DNA of 64,000 bases from Bugulina stolonifera (taxonomy: Eukaryota > Bryozoa > Gymnolaemata > Cheilostomatida > Bugulidae): the NCBI GenBank assembly GCA_935421135.1, contig OW285193.1:10084099-10148098 (forward strand), given 5' to 3'. The notes beneath the pieces were generated by a model. That model was not told the origin of the DNA. It saw only the letters and a program-made list of their open reading frames with translations, and made no database searches. Below are positions 22,901 to 35,600 of the stretch, piece after piece. Position 1 is the stretch's first letter; every line of letters begins with the position of its first letter. The position numbers and the translations under genes are program-made.

Positions 22901-25900
22901 ACGATAGCAATAATATCCTATCCTCATTAAAATCTCACTGTTAGAGATGCTAATGAGGATCATCACATTTTGCAGTTTTTCCACCATATTTCGTCGTCCG
23001 GTAAGTCTATTTAGCACAGAGACCATGGTTGTCTCCGTGTGCTATGACTGGCCGGGTTGGTCAGATTATGCCTCAGTTTATCGCTTTCTGACATCGGCAT
23101 GTATGTGTACATTACAAAATGAAAAAATAAAAAGATGCATGGAATAATAACAACATAAAGCTTTTCTAAATTTACATGTATTTTGGCATAATATATTATA
23201 TTGATATACATTTTAAGGATCTGCATGTGGCAACAATACTCTAACTGCATTATAATATTATAGTTAATTTTTGCCTCCTGGTAAGTTGATTCGACTCAGA
23301 GGCCTTGGTTGCTTCCGTGTGCTATCCTTGGCCTGGTTTTGTAGTGGTACCACAACATGAAAACAGGCCATCACTGCTTTCTTACGTTGGGTAGAGATCA
23401 CCTACTTCCAGTTAGATTCCAGGCCAGATGACGGGTGTTCCTGGCCTGGTTAGCAAGCTGGCATCTCACTCTCTCTTTTTCCAACATACAGTAGATAATA
23501 AACTATGGTCACTCAGACCCATAACCAGGGATGAATATCATTATATGATTATGAAGCTGGTATAATATGTTGGAAGCATTTAATTCATCCACAGGAGTCA
23601 CAAGGTGATTTCTGAAAGCTGTCTTATATACATGTACATTGCATGCTGACTTACCAATATGAACAACAATTCTTTTACATAGTATTATTAGCAAGCCCAT
23701 ATTTTCCAAATACGCCAGATTAAGCAACTTTATCCGCATTGAGAGACAGTATAAATGGCTTTGTAACAGTAGACTAAATCTGCTCAAGGCGATAAAAATA
23801 TAAGTTATCTTCCACTGAAAATACTATAAAAGGTCAATGAGACAGTGTTATTGATAATAATGATAAACATAATGATATTTTCTATTACACATGCATGCAT
23901 ATATTGTTCTCAGGTACATATAATTATGCAAAACTTGAAAATGAGAAATTAAAAGACGCATGAAACAAAACTTACGCAAAGCATTCTCAAAATTTATTTT
24001 AGAAAAATATGTCTTACTATAATATTAAAGTTACAATGTATGTAGCAATAATATTCCATTCCGATGATAATCTTAATTAAAGATGGGGACGGAACACTTT
24101 GCAATTCTTCCACCAGAGTTTCTGTTTTCTGGTAATTCAATTTAGCACAGAGCATATGGTTGTCTCTTTGCACTATACCTGGCCAAATATTTCTTTCTCT
24201 GACTTCACCGGCTACTGAGTTATCTCTAGTCACTCGCAGCCAGAATCTGACATTCATATTATTATATTACTATGAGTGTAACGTGCAATAACTGCAGTTA
24301 TTCAAGGTTATTATCTTTTTCAGTTCAAATCTAATTTAGGCCTATATATATGAAGTATGATCAGAAATTACTTGCTCCCGTTTCAGACCGGAGATATCAT
24401 CGTTTTACAGTTTTTCCACCAAGCGCTGGTCAAGCAGTCTTTCACCAGTTCGGAAAAATAATCATGAAATTGATGCCTTTCTTCCTCTTTAATACTCCTT
24501 CTTCTCAAATTTTGTCATCTTTTGAACTCCCTAGTAGTCAGTATTACTGGACTCCCAAGTCCAATGCTGCGATAATAAACTATAAGTTGGCCTACCATAT
24601 AACTATGGCAATTATGCAACAGGACTCCTAGCTTTGTACTATAAGCAATTCCATAATGTATTGGTAAATTAAGAAAGGGTTAATCTATTACTTTAGGTGA
24701 ATTGCACACAACATAATATAATATAACTTTGTTCATCCTCCTTGCTATCGTTGGCAATTGGCTAGTTGTAGATGCAGTGAAGCAAATGCCTTCACCAAAC
24801 AGCAACAGCAAGCAATGTATTGCAGGTCTTGCCCGATTTATATTTCTTGATATTGAACCGATTTATAAGTTATTAGTTTGCAATGCTTCAATACCATTTT
24901 CTCTATATAAATGGTTTTTGACCAGTTATATGTACATGTAGGTTGGGAACACCCAATGACATGGTCAAATTCTCCAAAGATAAAATCATTGTATTTAATT
25001 GACGCTGTCATAATAATGCGAATAACTGCAGATTATTGTAAAGTAAAAATTCATTCAAAGGCAAGTAAAACCACAATTTATGGTAACAATGTGCAAATAA
25101 GACAATGATGTCCATGGTGTTCCACCTGAAGATATGTTCAACATGCTCATGTATGAACTTTTTAAATCTTTGTCAGATGTGACAGTAATAAGTTTTCTCA
25201 GAGATGAACCACTCTGCCAATGATCTCATGAAAGAATTATTAAATATTTAACGTTAATTGCTTTGCTAATACTATTTGAAAGAAAAAATTTAGAATTGAA
25301 GAAAGCAGCAAATAAATTATTGGTCAATTAAGAAAAGGTTGAACTATTGCTTTAGGTAAATTGCACACCTATAATTATGTTGATGAGCATCCGAACTTTT
25401 CCATATTTGTTTCAAATTAATGATAAACAAAACAAAGTACATGAAATATGGACTAGGTTTTCTTTATACAGATTGACCTTCCCATGATTTCTTGATAATA
25501 TAATAATGCAGCAACAATATGCGCCGAATTAATATGCTGTACATTTGTATTCGGATTACGATTTAGTTTTTTGCATGAATATAAAATATAACCACAATCG
25601 TGTTACATTTCTCCCGTAAAGTTTGGTATATTTTTCTTGATGCCACCTATAATTCTTATGTGCTGTCTTTTTTCGGGAGTGCCAATGACCTATGAACAGT
25701 ATTTACTACATGTATATTTAATTATTGCCCTCACTACAATCATCATCTGACCGTTGATCTACCGGAGCGTCGCTTATGTTGGAATTAAATATCAATCTTA
25801 GAATCTACATATTCTTGAGTTCTGTTCCTTGTATTCCTCGCGAGCAATCCTTGGCCTGGTTGGCCAGCTGGTGTCTTACACCTTCGGCTACCAAGCTACA

Positions 25901-26035
25901 AGTATATCTAGTCTCTCAGAGTCAGAGCTAGAGATACAGATCAATTATATGTAATATGGAAATCGATGTAAAATACAATAAGTTCAGTTATTAAAGTTTA
26001 TTACATTTCACACTCGAAATAACTATAATTTATAC

Positions 26036-26245
26036 ATTCTTAAAATATAAAGTGTGGTTACAAAAGCCTTGTTCTTGCTTTAGACGAGATATATGATTGT
26101 TTTGCAGCTTTTCATTCAAACACCGATCTTGCTGTTTTTGACCAGTTATATGACGTATAGTTTGGGAACACCCAATGACATGGTCAAATTGTCCAAAGAT
26201 AAAATCATTATATTTGATTAACGCATTCATAATACTGCAAAGAAC
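26036..26245 (-). pseudogene. Array frame, segment D plus tail
   Basis: The minus strand reads YNDFIFGQFDHVIGCSQT, then TGQKQQDRCLNEKLQNN and ISRLKQEQ. The same frame, diverged and sometimes with stops, is seen at about 24350-24450 (LVEKL...DDISGLKREQ), 33600-33690 (CLAEKL...SDISRLKREY) and 41885-42040 (EYYDFIFG...). Recognisable wording in copies of very different age suggests that the ancestor was coding on this strand. No domain is recognised. This copy has no start or splice context that I can prove. Confidence 0.4.
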
Positions 26246-27102
26246 TGCACAATATTGTAAAGCAAAAATTCATTCAAAGGCAAGTGAAACTACAATTTAT
26301 GGTCATGATATGCAAGTAACAAAATATTGTCCAGGCAGACAATTTCTGCAACTCACTCACCAGTACTGGTTTTCTCTGTAGTATAAATTTCGCTCCTTGC
26401 CACCTCTGAGACCATGCTCTTCTCAGTAATATAGAACATGATTGTAATGAGATGGCAGTTGTATTTTAAGATGAATAAGTTCTATTCTTACCCATTTGCT
26501 CCCCTCAGCAAATTTTTTTTTAAGCTGCACTGGCGCTACAAAGTGCTGCCTTTTACTTCCTCCCTAAGGCTGGCACTACATGTGTAAAAGTAACTGTGTT
26601 ATTTTTCTTCATGCTACTTGTTTGTGATATTATAAATATTAAAGATAAATTTACTTGCATTATGCGATCACCTTCTTCCAGTTAGATTTCATGTCAGATA
26701 GCAGATGTTCCACCTGAAGATATGTCAGATCCGCTGATGTATGAACTTTTTAAATTTTTGTCAGATGTGACAGTAATCAGTTTTCTCAGAGATGAACCAC
26801 TCTGCTAATGATCTCATATAAGAATTATTAAATATTTTACGTTAATCGATTTGTGATGAATGTTTCAAAAAAAATTTCTGCATTGGAGATAGCACGAAAT
26901 AAATTATTGGTATATTAAGAAAAGTTTGAACTATTACTTTAGGTTAATTGCACACCTATAATATTATCTTGATGATCATCTGAATTTTCCATTATGTGTT
27001 CCAAATTGATGAGAAACATAAACAAGGGCCACAAAATATAGACCATGTTTTCTTTATACAGCCCATCCTCTCTATAATTCAATATACATGTACTGTATAT
27101 TA

Positions 27103-27857
27103 AAGGTGGACTGTACTGAAATTTTGACCCTATGAGTTGAATACACCATTAGAAAGCCTAGTAGCAGCTGAACCAGTTAGCACCATACCAGCTGGGCTCT
27201 ATGATGTCATCATGGTACCCAGCTCTGCTAAAACTAGTGAAATACATCATTGCAGGGAGTGAATGCCAGTCTACCCATTGTATTATTATAAACCAAAAAT
27301 TTTAATTGAGATCTTATCCTTGTTGTACTAGGAATATCACAAAACGAAAAAATAGGTACGTAGAACAAATGCTAGTTAATATTTCAAGACAATAAAAAGT
27401 ACAATTTGTTGCAAAGAATTATCAAATGACTTTTGAGTTTGCAATTTGATTGGTCAATTTAGGCTACTTGTTTATCTCATGAATAACAAGCCAATGCACT
27501 AGACTGGTGTGTTGAACCTGTAGCATGTAGTACTATAATTGCTAATATCTGTTTTATTGAATGAACGCTGTATTTCTTCTAAAACAGTTGTGACAACTGA
27601 ATATTTTAGCTATATAGTGTGTCAGAGTTGAGAAAATCAAAGAAGAAGTTTTGAGAATTGACATAAAACTAGGTAGAGATAACTCCTAAAGCTGACATCA
27701 CTATGGTTATTTTAGAAGTTTTGAAGTTACTTTTTTGCAGTTTAGCATCGATTAACTACTACTAAAACAGTTTAGATATGTCTGTATAAGTATCAAGTAA
27801 TACTAACATAGTTAATTTGGTGAAAAACATTCTGAAATTTTCAGTACAGTCCATCTT
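27103..27857. mobile_element. 755 bp mariner-type MITE
   Basis: The left end AAGGTGGACTGTACTGAAA and the right end (inward, minus strand) AAGATGGACTGTACTGAAA form terminal inverted repeats of about 25 bp. TA flanks both sides (27101-27102 and 27858-27859). The element splits an array unit: the outside sequences join as 'aatttaatata...taataattcagg', as in uninterrupted copies at about 34215 and 38172. There is no coding frame, so it is non-autonomous. The family is inferred from the TA duplication. Confidence 0.75.
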
Positions 27858-28658
27858 TAATAATTCAGGAAAACTTTGCAGAGTATGTCAATGACCTATG
27901 AATGGTACGTACTACATGCTTATTTAATTAGTGCCCTCAGTACAATCATCATATGACTGTTGATCTATCAGAGCATCGCTTGTGTTGGAATTAAATATTA
28001 ATCTTAGAATCTACATATTCTTGAGATCTGTTGTTTGTATTCTTCATGAGCAATCCTTGGCCCGGTGGGCCAGCTGGTGTCTTACACCTTCGGCTACTAA
28101 GCAACAAGTATCTCTAGTCTCTCAGAGTCAGAGCTGGAGATACAGATAAATTATATGATTATGAATGTGAAGTGCAATAAGATGTATGGTCATTAAGGTT
28201 TTATATTTCACGTTTCAAAGGAGGTTCATGTTTATTTACAAAGTTAACACTGTTCATGGCAATAAAAATAGAAATTATCTTCTGTTAGAAAGAGTTCCAA
28301 AACTTCAACGAAAATGTTTTAATAACAATAATGTTAATTTCTACTAGACTCTTTTTGAGTTTGTAACATAGTTATGTCAAAGCTGGGAAGCATCTAAAGC
28401 TTTATAAAAATAAAACATAAACATTTTAAAAAGGAGAAAGAAATACCAGTATACTTGGAAGATAATTACGCAGCAAATATTATCAAAAAGTTCTTCATCA
28501 TAATTATATATTAATGACATTATATTAAAGTTACGTATTTAGCAACAATAATCTATCCTCACTATAGTTTCCACAGTGTAGATAAGGTAGCACATTTAAG
28601 GATATGTGAATAATTTGGAGTTATTCTCCCATTATCATTTATTTCATATGAAAAACAA

Positions 28659-28732
28659 GCATCTAGCGGGAGTCGAACCCAGGTCTACCTGCACTCATGC
28701 CTAACAGTCTTCTAACTGAGCTATTGTAGACC
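28659..28732 (-). tRNA. tRNA-like sequence, probably pseudogene or SINE head
   Basis: 74 bases on the minus strand. There is a good A box (TAGCTCAGTTAGAAGA) and a perfect B box (GGTTCGACTCC) at normal spacing. The 3' end TAGATGC would pair with GCATCTA, but the 5' end reads GGTCTACA, so the acceptor stem is broken. GGTCTAC instead pairs with the internal GTAGACC. A CAT anticodon position is possible but uncertain. A functional tRNA is unlikely. It lies 87 bp inside the left end of the 4.17 kb element. Confidence 0.45.
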
Positions 28733-30757
28733 ATTGCAGACTGCAGGCACAAGAGCATAGTATATGCATGAGTAAGCATAGCATCTGATGGAGGTTGACA
28801 GCTGCTGTCAAAATCCATCACAGGCTTGCTATGATTTCATAGTGCTTTTCATAAACAGGGAAGGTGATATATTACAATTACAGTAAGTGTAAACATACTG
28901 TATGATGCTACTACTTGTTACGCATTGTATTGGGCGCATTGTATTGGGCGGATTGGTGAATCTATAACTTCAGCATACATTGTAATATACTGCGTTAGGA
29001 GATTTGGCCATTTTATTTTGTAAGTGATATTTACAGTGTTTAAAGTAAAACGATAAAGCACTACACAATGAATCTCAAACTGTAAAGTTTTTCCAGTACA
29101 CATTTGCTCACTGTTTGCTGAGCCAGTGTAGTGGTAGTATGGTCTGTCCGCTCTGCTAGGCAATTATGGTATTTCCATTGCCCTGAAATGAAGCACATGC
29201 ACATGATTGCTTAATTGACAGTTTGAAAATATGTCTTGTACAAAAAAGCAGCACACTGTATTCTGTATGAAAATGCCAGATTGATAAAATGAAAACTTTG
29301 AGAGTAATAGGCTCTTGGTTAGAGGTTGGCTGGCTCCCCCATTCCCCCCTCCCTTTATTGGTCTATGGTAATAGAAATAACTGCACATAGGCAAAAGTTA
29401 TTCTGTGATTAAGTTGCATATATGATATTATCCACATACATGTAATTATTCTACAGCTAGGTGCCAAACTTGACCTGTAGACAAACCTCAAGGCCTACTC
29501 ACTGTAACTTTGCCAGAGAGGTGGGTTGCTTACTATATGAACGAATCAAACAAGTCAACTAACAGTGTATTTGTAAATTATATTGCCTGCCTGGTTCTGC
29601 ATGTACATTGTACATGGGCTGAAACATTGTGCCTACTGTACATCAATCATCTGCTTGTACAATTATTCTAATATCATTATGAGAGCAGTACTGTCATGCA
29701 ATGTCATAGTAGACAGGTGACCTCTAGCTGACAGGCATCAGCTTGCCTACCCAAGGCATAGTATGCATTGTGGTGAAAGGCCAAGCTAAGGAATGCATAT
29801 TTTCAAGATTTGTGGTCAGCATTTCAGCTAATACTAATACTAATATGTGTACTAATAATGCCAACTGGCTCATTTACCCAATGGGCTGTTATTGCACATT
29901 ATGAGATGGTTGTTTTGTATTAAATACAGGTATTAAATAATGAACATTTTATGCTGCCAAAAGTTGGGAAGAGCCAAGTTGTGTGAACATACTGTATGAT
30001 AGGTGATCTCCCTCAAATAAATACTACAGTAAGTTAGCATTGGTTGCTAGAGAACAACTACAGGCTGATGTTATCCTAGTACATGACTGTGTGGCAAGTG
30101 ACAAATAATGCAAAGAAATTGAAACTGTGATGCTACTGTGCAGCCCAGAGTTTTGGGTATACAGTGTTTCAAACAGATCACGAGGAACTTCTACAATATA
30201 GATTATACGTAGAACATCCACATACCAGTGCCAAATAACTCTACTAGTCTACAGTATTCACAATTTGGGTTATTTTTATGTCAATATGTATAATTATTGC
30301 AATGCAGTTTGTTAGTCATATTTAATTAGATTCTCAAAGAAAAGATATACAGTACATGCATTAATTAACTTGAAGCACAGCGAACATCTTAATTATTATT
30401 CTAACATTGGGGTAATATTGTTAACTTTCAACCATAGGGTAAACTCTGCACAAGTGCATGTTAGCAACATTATAACATCATGATAATTTGACAATGCAAT
30501 CCAATAACAGCACAATCAGATAACAGAAGTGTTGAGGTAGTCTAAATTTCGATAAATTTCTTTACATCAGCTTTGTACATATATACATTTGTAATTAGGT
30601 AATGTATCTGCAATCTCCCTTTTCCGGTATTTCAGAAGCACCAAGAATGCACAAGTTAGGCACAACCAGGATCAGTAGTTCGATATTACAGTAGGTTATG
30701 CTAGCCAACGGAGGTCTGTATGTAGCTGATGATGCTCCGTTTGACTTTTCACTGCAG

Positions 30758-30962
30758 GGTGAAATACCAACCAGCCACTAATACCAGTCTGGAAATAGAA
30801 AACGTTACACTTAGTTTTGTAACAGGTTCGGTATATACATGTAGTGTAGATGGCTTGTATAGTATTGATTCTCAAACAGAGAGTATTCACATAACATACA
30901 GTGCCAACTGCAACATAAGAGTTTATGAAATTTTCAATATATGGAAATGGCGTAATGAGTAA
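30758..30962 (+). CDS. Ig-like domain exon candidate, partial
   Basis: A good acceptor (TTGACTTTTCACTGCAG) opens a 68-codon frame that ends in TAA. It reads NTSLEIENVTLSFVTGSVYT then CSVDGLYSIDSQTESIHITY, the usual end of an immunoglobulin-like domain: an LxIxNVT strand, the second Cys in YTC, and a closing strand. Such domains serve in cell-surface or secreted adhesion and receptor proteins. The first Cys and the Trp of the fold would be in an upstream exon that I could not find. AATAAA at 31083-31088 could end the transcript. It lies inside the 4.17 kb inverted-repeat element, so capture of a host exon is possible, and it may be a dead fragment. Confidence 0.4.
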
Positions 30963-31082
30963 TTAATACAAGAAGTGACTGGGTAACTATGGAAACGTTC
31001 TGGTACAATCTACTTCAAGCTTTACATTGTTTGACTTGTACAATAATATATTTATATGATAAACAACAGACTTGCACCCATA

Positions 31083-31088
31083 AATAAA
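31083..31088 (+). promoter_or_regulatory. Possible poly(A) signal AATAAA
   Basis: It follows the stop of the Ig-like exon candidate by about 120 bases on the same strand. Weak evidence in AT-rich DNA. Confidence 0.25.
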
Positions 31089-32404
31089 AGGCATACTAAA
31101 AGGGGTTACAATTACATGTACAGTTGTTTTTAATGTAAGATAATGTTAAAATTAAATGTGAGCCTTTGAAAATGCTGTATCTACAGTATAATAAGGAATC
31201 AAAATGCGCACAAATAACTTAAAACTGTAAAATTATTTCCTTTACCTTATAGTGATCTAAGTCCCACTATCAAAATGTCTTCCCTCATAGTGTCATACAG
31301 TCTGCAGTAGTGATGGTCAGTCTGTCCATACCAGCTGCATCATTGCACATTGTAATAGTTATTAGGCCATAGTGTTAGTAGAAGGCAGAGCTCAGGTCAA
31401 AGGTTAATGTTTGTTAGTCAAATTATGTTATCAGAGAAGGGGGCAAGATAGATTTGATAGGGCTATTCCAGTGTATGAATAATATGATGGCAAATAGGCT
31501 CATTATTGTATGGCCATTCTGTATAGCCATTTTGTTTAGGTCAGCAGCATAACAATAATAGTTGTAACAATTGCTCAAATTTTAGCAAATACATCACATT
31601 GAACTTTCCAATTACTAGTTTTTGGATATAATGTACATATCATAGACTTATCTACTCTAATTCTATGGTACGGTGTACAACTGTTTACATGTACACAGAC
31701 ACATCTGTTATACTCTACACCATAGGCAATTATACTAAGCTGTAAAGTAGAGAGCCTACCATTGCTACAGAAGTTAAGAGGGCCCATGAAATGCAATGTG
31801 AGCATTTGGTGGAGTATTAGTATCTTCACCACCTAAATTCCAGACACAGGCCTACTCGCACAAACATTTTCCAGCATACATCCGTCACAGAGTTGCGAAA
31901 ACACCAGTATCCATCACACACACACTGCATTTTGTAAAATTGTATTTATATGACTGTAGGCCTATATGTACACAAGTGAGTAGTCATGTGGAAGCACTCG
32001 GCATTATCAATACAATACATTGTACATGTACAAGCAAGCTGATGATACACATCCCAATCAAATCACTCAGGCTTGGCAGTTATGATTGATGACCTTTGAC
32101 ATTAGCGCCAATTTCAACTAGCACCAGCAATGAGAATCAATGAGGCATGCAGTGCGTGATGCACTGCTCCACTATGTATTATAAAAGGGTGCTAAAGCAA
32201 ATTGCCAACATATCTGGCGCACTTCTACTTGATTTCTGGCCATTAGGGAGGTTGTATCAAATAAAGGGTGGGCTCTTCTAACTTATCAACATTTTAACTA
32301 CAGACTCAACAAATTTTGTAAGAATAGGTTAATTTGGTAAAGAACTACACACATTGCAATAGACCCTTACTTTTTCATCACTTTTGTACATTTTCTCCCG
32401 TCAA

Positions 32405-32695
32405 AAAAATTTGAGAACCTATAGAAAAAATCCAAGAAAACCCTCTGTTCATCTCATTGAGCTCTACTAGTAGGTGTCAAAAATATAATTCTAGCAGCAT
32501 TCAAATTCTTTTAATCTTCGTGGCAAATTTTCCACTTTTTCGGACAAAATTTGGCCTAGTGCCAACATCGCGCATTAGACGAAAAATCAAAAAAAACCCT
32601 CGGTTCTCCTCGTTGAGAGCTATCTAACGATATTTGAACCAACTTTCTATGACCGTTCAAACTCTTTTAATTTCCGTGGCAAAGTTTATATATGC
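32405..32695. repeat. Two-copy direct repeat near the element's right end
   Basis: Two roughly 140 bp copies, each with AAAACCCTCKGTTC, then RTTGAG, then TTCAAAYTCTTTTAAT and CGTGGCAAA (about 32430-32535 and 32590-32690). They are subterminal to the 4.17 kb element, a common arrangement for transposase-binding or structural repeats; that role is inference. Confidence 0.6.
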
Positions 32696-35600
32696 TACCA
32701 TTATGAGGCATTTTTCTTAAATTTGCTACCTTATCTACACTGTGTCATTGTAGATATACTAATGAGGATAGTCACATTTTACAATTCTTCCACCAGAATT
32801 TTCGTTTTCTGGTAATTCAATTTAGCACAGAGGCCATGGATGTCTCCATTCGCTATAACTGGCCTGGTTAGCCAGATGATGCCCTAGTGCCTCTTTTTTC
32901 AACATTGGCGTGTATATGTACATGAAAGCTACGTTTAAAATGAAAAAACACAAGGATGCAAGGAACAACAATTATGCAAAGCATTTTTTAAATATATTTT
33001 AATTGTAAGTCTGTTTTGTTGCCAATGATGATAAGGATAATGATAATTGGTGTTGGATTGTTTCAAGGTCTATATAACTTTTAAAAATATTGGTGAGTAC
33101 CTAAGGCTTTCAAAACTACATGTACATTTCAAACTGAAAAATACCACGACACATAAAACAATAATTATACAAAGCATTTTCAAAATTTAAATTAACAAAA
33201 TACATGAATTACAATATAGCTTTTACATAAAAACAAAATATAACCATAATCGTGTTACATTTCTCCTATAAAGTTTGGTGGATTTTTTCTTGATGCCACT
33301 TATTCTTATGTGGTGTCCGCCAGAGCTTCGCTCATGTTGGAACTAAATATTAATCTTAGAATGCATAGTACATTCTTGATATCTGCTGCTTGTTCCCTTC
33401 TTGCACAATGTCTGGTCTAGTTGGCCAGCTGATGTCTACCAAGCGACATGTATCTTTAGTCTCTCAAAGACAGAGCTGGAGATACAGATAGATAATTGGT
33501 TATAAATGCACAGTGCAATAAGTGCAGTTATTGAGGTTAATTATATTTTACGATTCAAATCAGATTCATGTTACTTTACTTACAAAACAGAGTGTGGTCT
33601 CCAATGCAATGCAATACTCTCGCTTCAGACGAGAGATATCACTGTTTTACAGTTTTTCCGCCAAACACGAATCGTGCTCTCTTTTACCAGTTCTAGTCTG
33701 TGACAACACACATCAGTTTGATGCCTTTTAACCCATATAATTCTCTTTTGTCACCTTTTCAACTGATCAGTGGTCAGTATTACTGGACACTCCAGCTGTT
33801 TCCTCTCTTGCGTTCAGTGAATATCACTTCTTTCCTGTTGGATGCCAGGGCAGATAACAGGTGTTCAACCCCCTCATCTAGGAACTTTCTCAATCTTTGT
33901 CAGATGTGACAGTAATCAGTTTTCTCAGAGGTGAACCTCTCTGCTAATGATCTCATATAAGAATTATTAAATATTTAAAGTAAATCGTTTTGTGATGAGT
34001 GTTGCAAAAAAAGTTCAGCATTGGAGATAGCAGCAATTAAATTTTTTGATAAATTAAGAAAAGGTTGAACTATTACTTCAGGTTAATTGCGCACCTATAA
34101 TTATGTTGATGAATATCTGGATTTCATTATTTGTTCCGAATTAATGAGAAACATAAACAAGGGCCATAAAATATATACCATGATTTCTTTATACAACCCG
34201 TCTTCTCTATAGTTTAATACAGTACTAATAATTCAGGAAAAAATTGCCGAGTATGTCAATGACCTATGAATAGTATGTACTACAAATGTAGATTTGACTA
34301 TTGCCCTCACTACAATCATCATCTGACCGTTGATCTACCAGAGCGTCGCTTATGTTGATATTCAATATTAATCTTAGAATCTACATATTCTTGAGATCTG
34401 TTGTTTGTATTCCTCATGAGCAATCCTTGGCCTGGTTGGCCAGCTGGTGCCTTACACCTTCGGCTACAAAGCCACATGATTGTATCTCTAGTCTCTCAGA
34501 GTCAGAGCTGGAGATACAGATCAAGTATAATATGGAAATCGATCTAAAGTGCAATAAGTTCAGTTATCAAAGTTTATTATATTTCACAGTTCAAATGAGA
34601 TTCATGTTTATTTACAGAATTAATCGTTTTGCAATTAATGACTCATAAAAATATTCAGAATTTAAGAAAGCAGCAAATAAGTTGATGGTAAATTAATAAA
34701 AGGCTAAATTATTACTTTAGGTTAATTGCACACCTATAATTATGTTGATGAGTATCTGAATTTTCATTATTTATTCTAAATAATGAAGAAGCATAAACAA
34801 AGGACATCAAATGTGTATTATGTTTCGTTATACAGCCCGTCCTCCCCGTAGTTTAAAATATTCTAATAATGCAGTAAAAATATGCGCATTATTAATATGT
34901 CACGCATTTACATATTAGGTGTTCTAATCATGATTTAGTTTTTCCATAGAAATAAAGTATTACCACAATCATGCTGCATTTCTCCCACAAAGTGTGGTGG
35001 ATTTGATCATGATGCTAAAGCGCAAAAAGTACAACTGTCAAGGTTGATTACATTTCACACTCCAAAAAATTATAATTTACGTCTTCTTAAAATATCAAGT
35101 CTGGTTACAAATGCGACAGTAATCAGTTTTCTCAGAGATAAACCACTCTGTCAATGACTTCATATAAGAATTACCAAATATTTTACGTTAATCGTTTTGG
35201 GATGAATGCTTCAAAAAAATTTCAGCATTGGAGATAGCAGCAAATAAATTATTGTTATATTAAGAAAAAATTGAACTATTACTTTAGGTTAATTGCACAC
35301 CTATAATTATCGTGATGATCATCTTAATTTTCCATTATCTGTTCTAAATTAATGAGAAACATGAACAAGGGCGATAAAATATATAACATGTTTTCTTTAT
35401 ACCGCCCGTCCTCTTTATAATTTAACATATCTGAATAATTCAGGACACATTTGCTGAGTATGTCAATTTAATTATTGCCCTCACTACAACCATCATATGA
35501 CTGTTGATCTACCAGAGCATCGCTTGTGTTGGAATTAAATATTAATCTTAGAATCTACATATTCTTGAGATCTGTTGTTTGTATTCTTCATGAGCAATCC

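Larger units (their letters stand above)
28572..32744. mobile_element. 4,173 bp terminal-inverted-repeat element
   Basis: Both ends, read inward, begin CACAGTGTAGATAAGGTAGC and agree over 29 bases with one mismatch (28572-28600 and 32716-32744). TC flanks each side (28570-28571 and 32745-32746). Removing the element restores 'actatagtttcattgtaga', as found uninterrupted at about 38880 and 40650 ('actatagtctcattgtaga'). A CACAG start is typical of CMC (CACTA/Mirage/Chapaev) elements, so membership is possible. There is no transposase frame inside. The interior holds a tRNA-like sequence, an Ig-like exon candidate and a local direct repeat. It may be a non-autonomous element carrying captured host sequence. 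Confidence 0.75.

Noticed and set aside
28659..28732. A functional tRNA gene.
   Set aside because: The acceptor stem does not pair (GGTCTACA against TAGATGC) and the T stem has a C:C mismatch.
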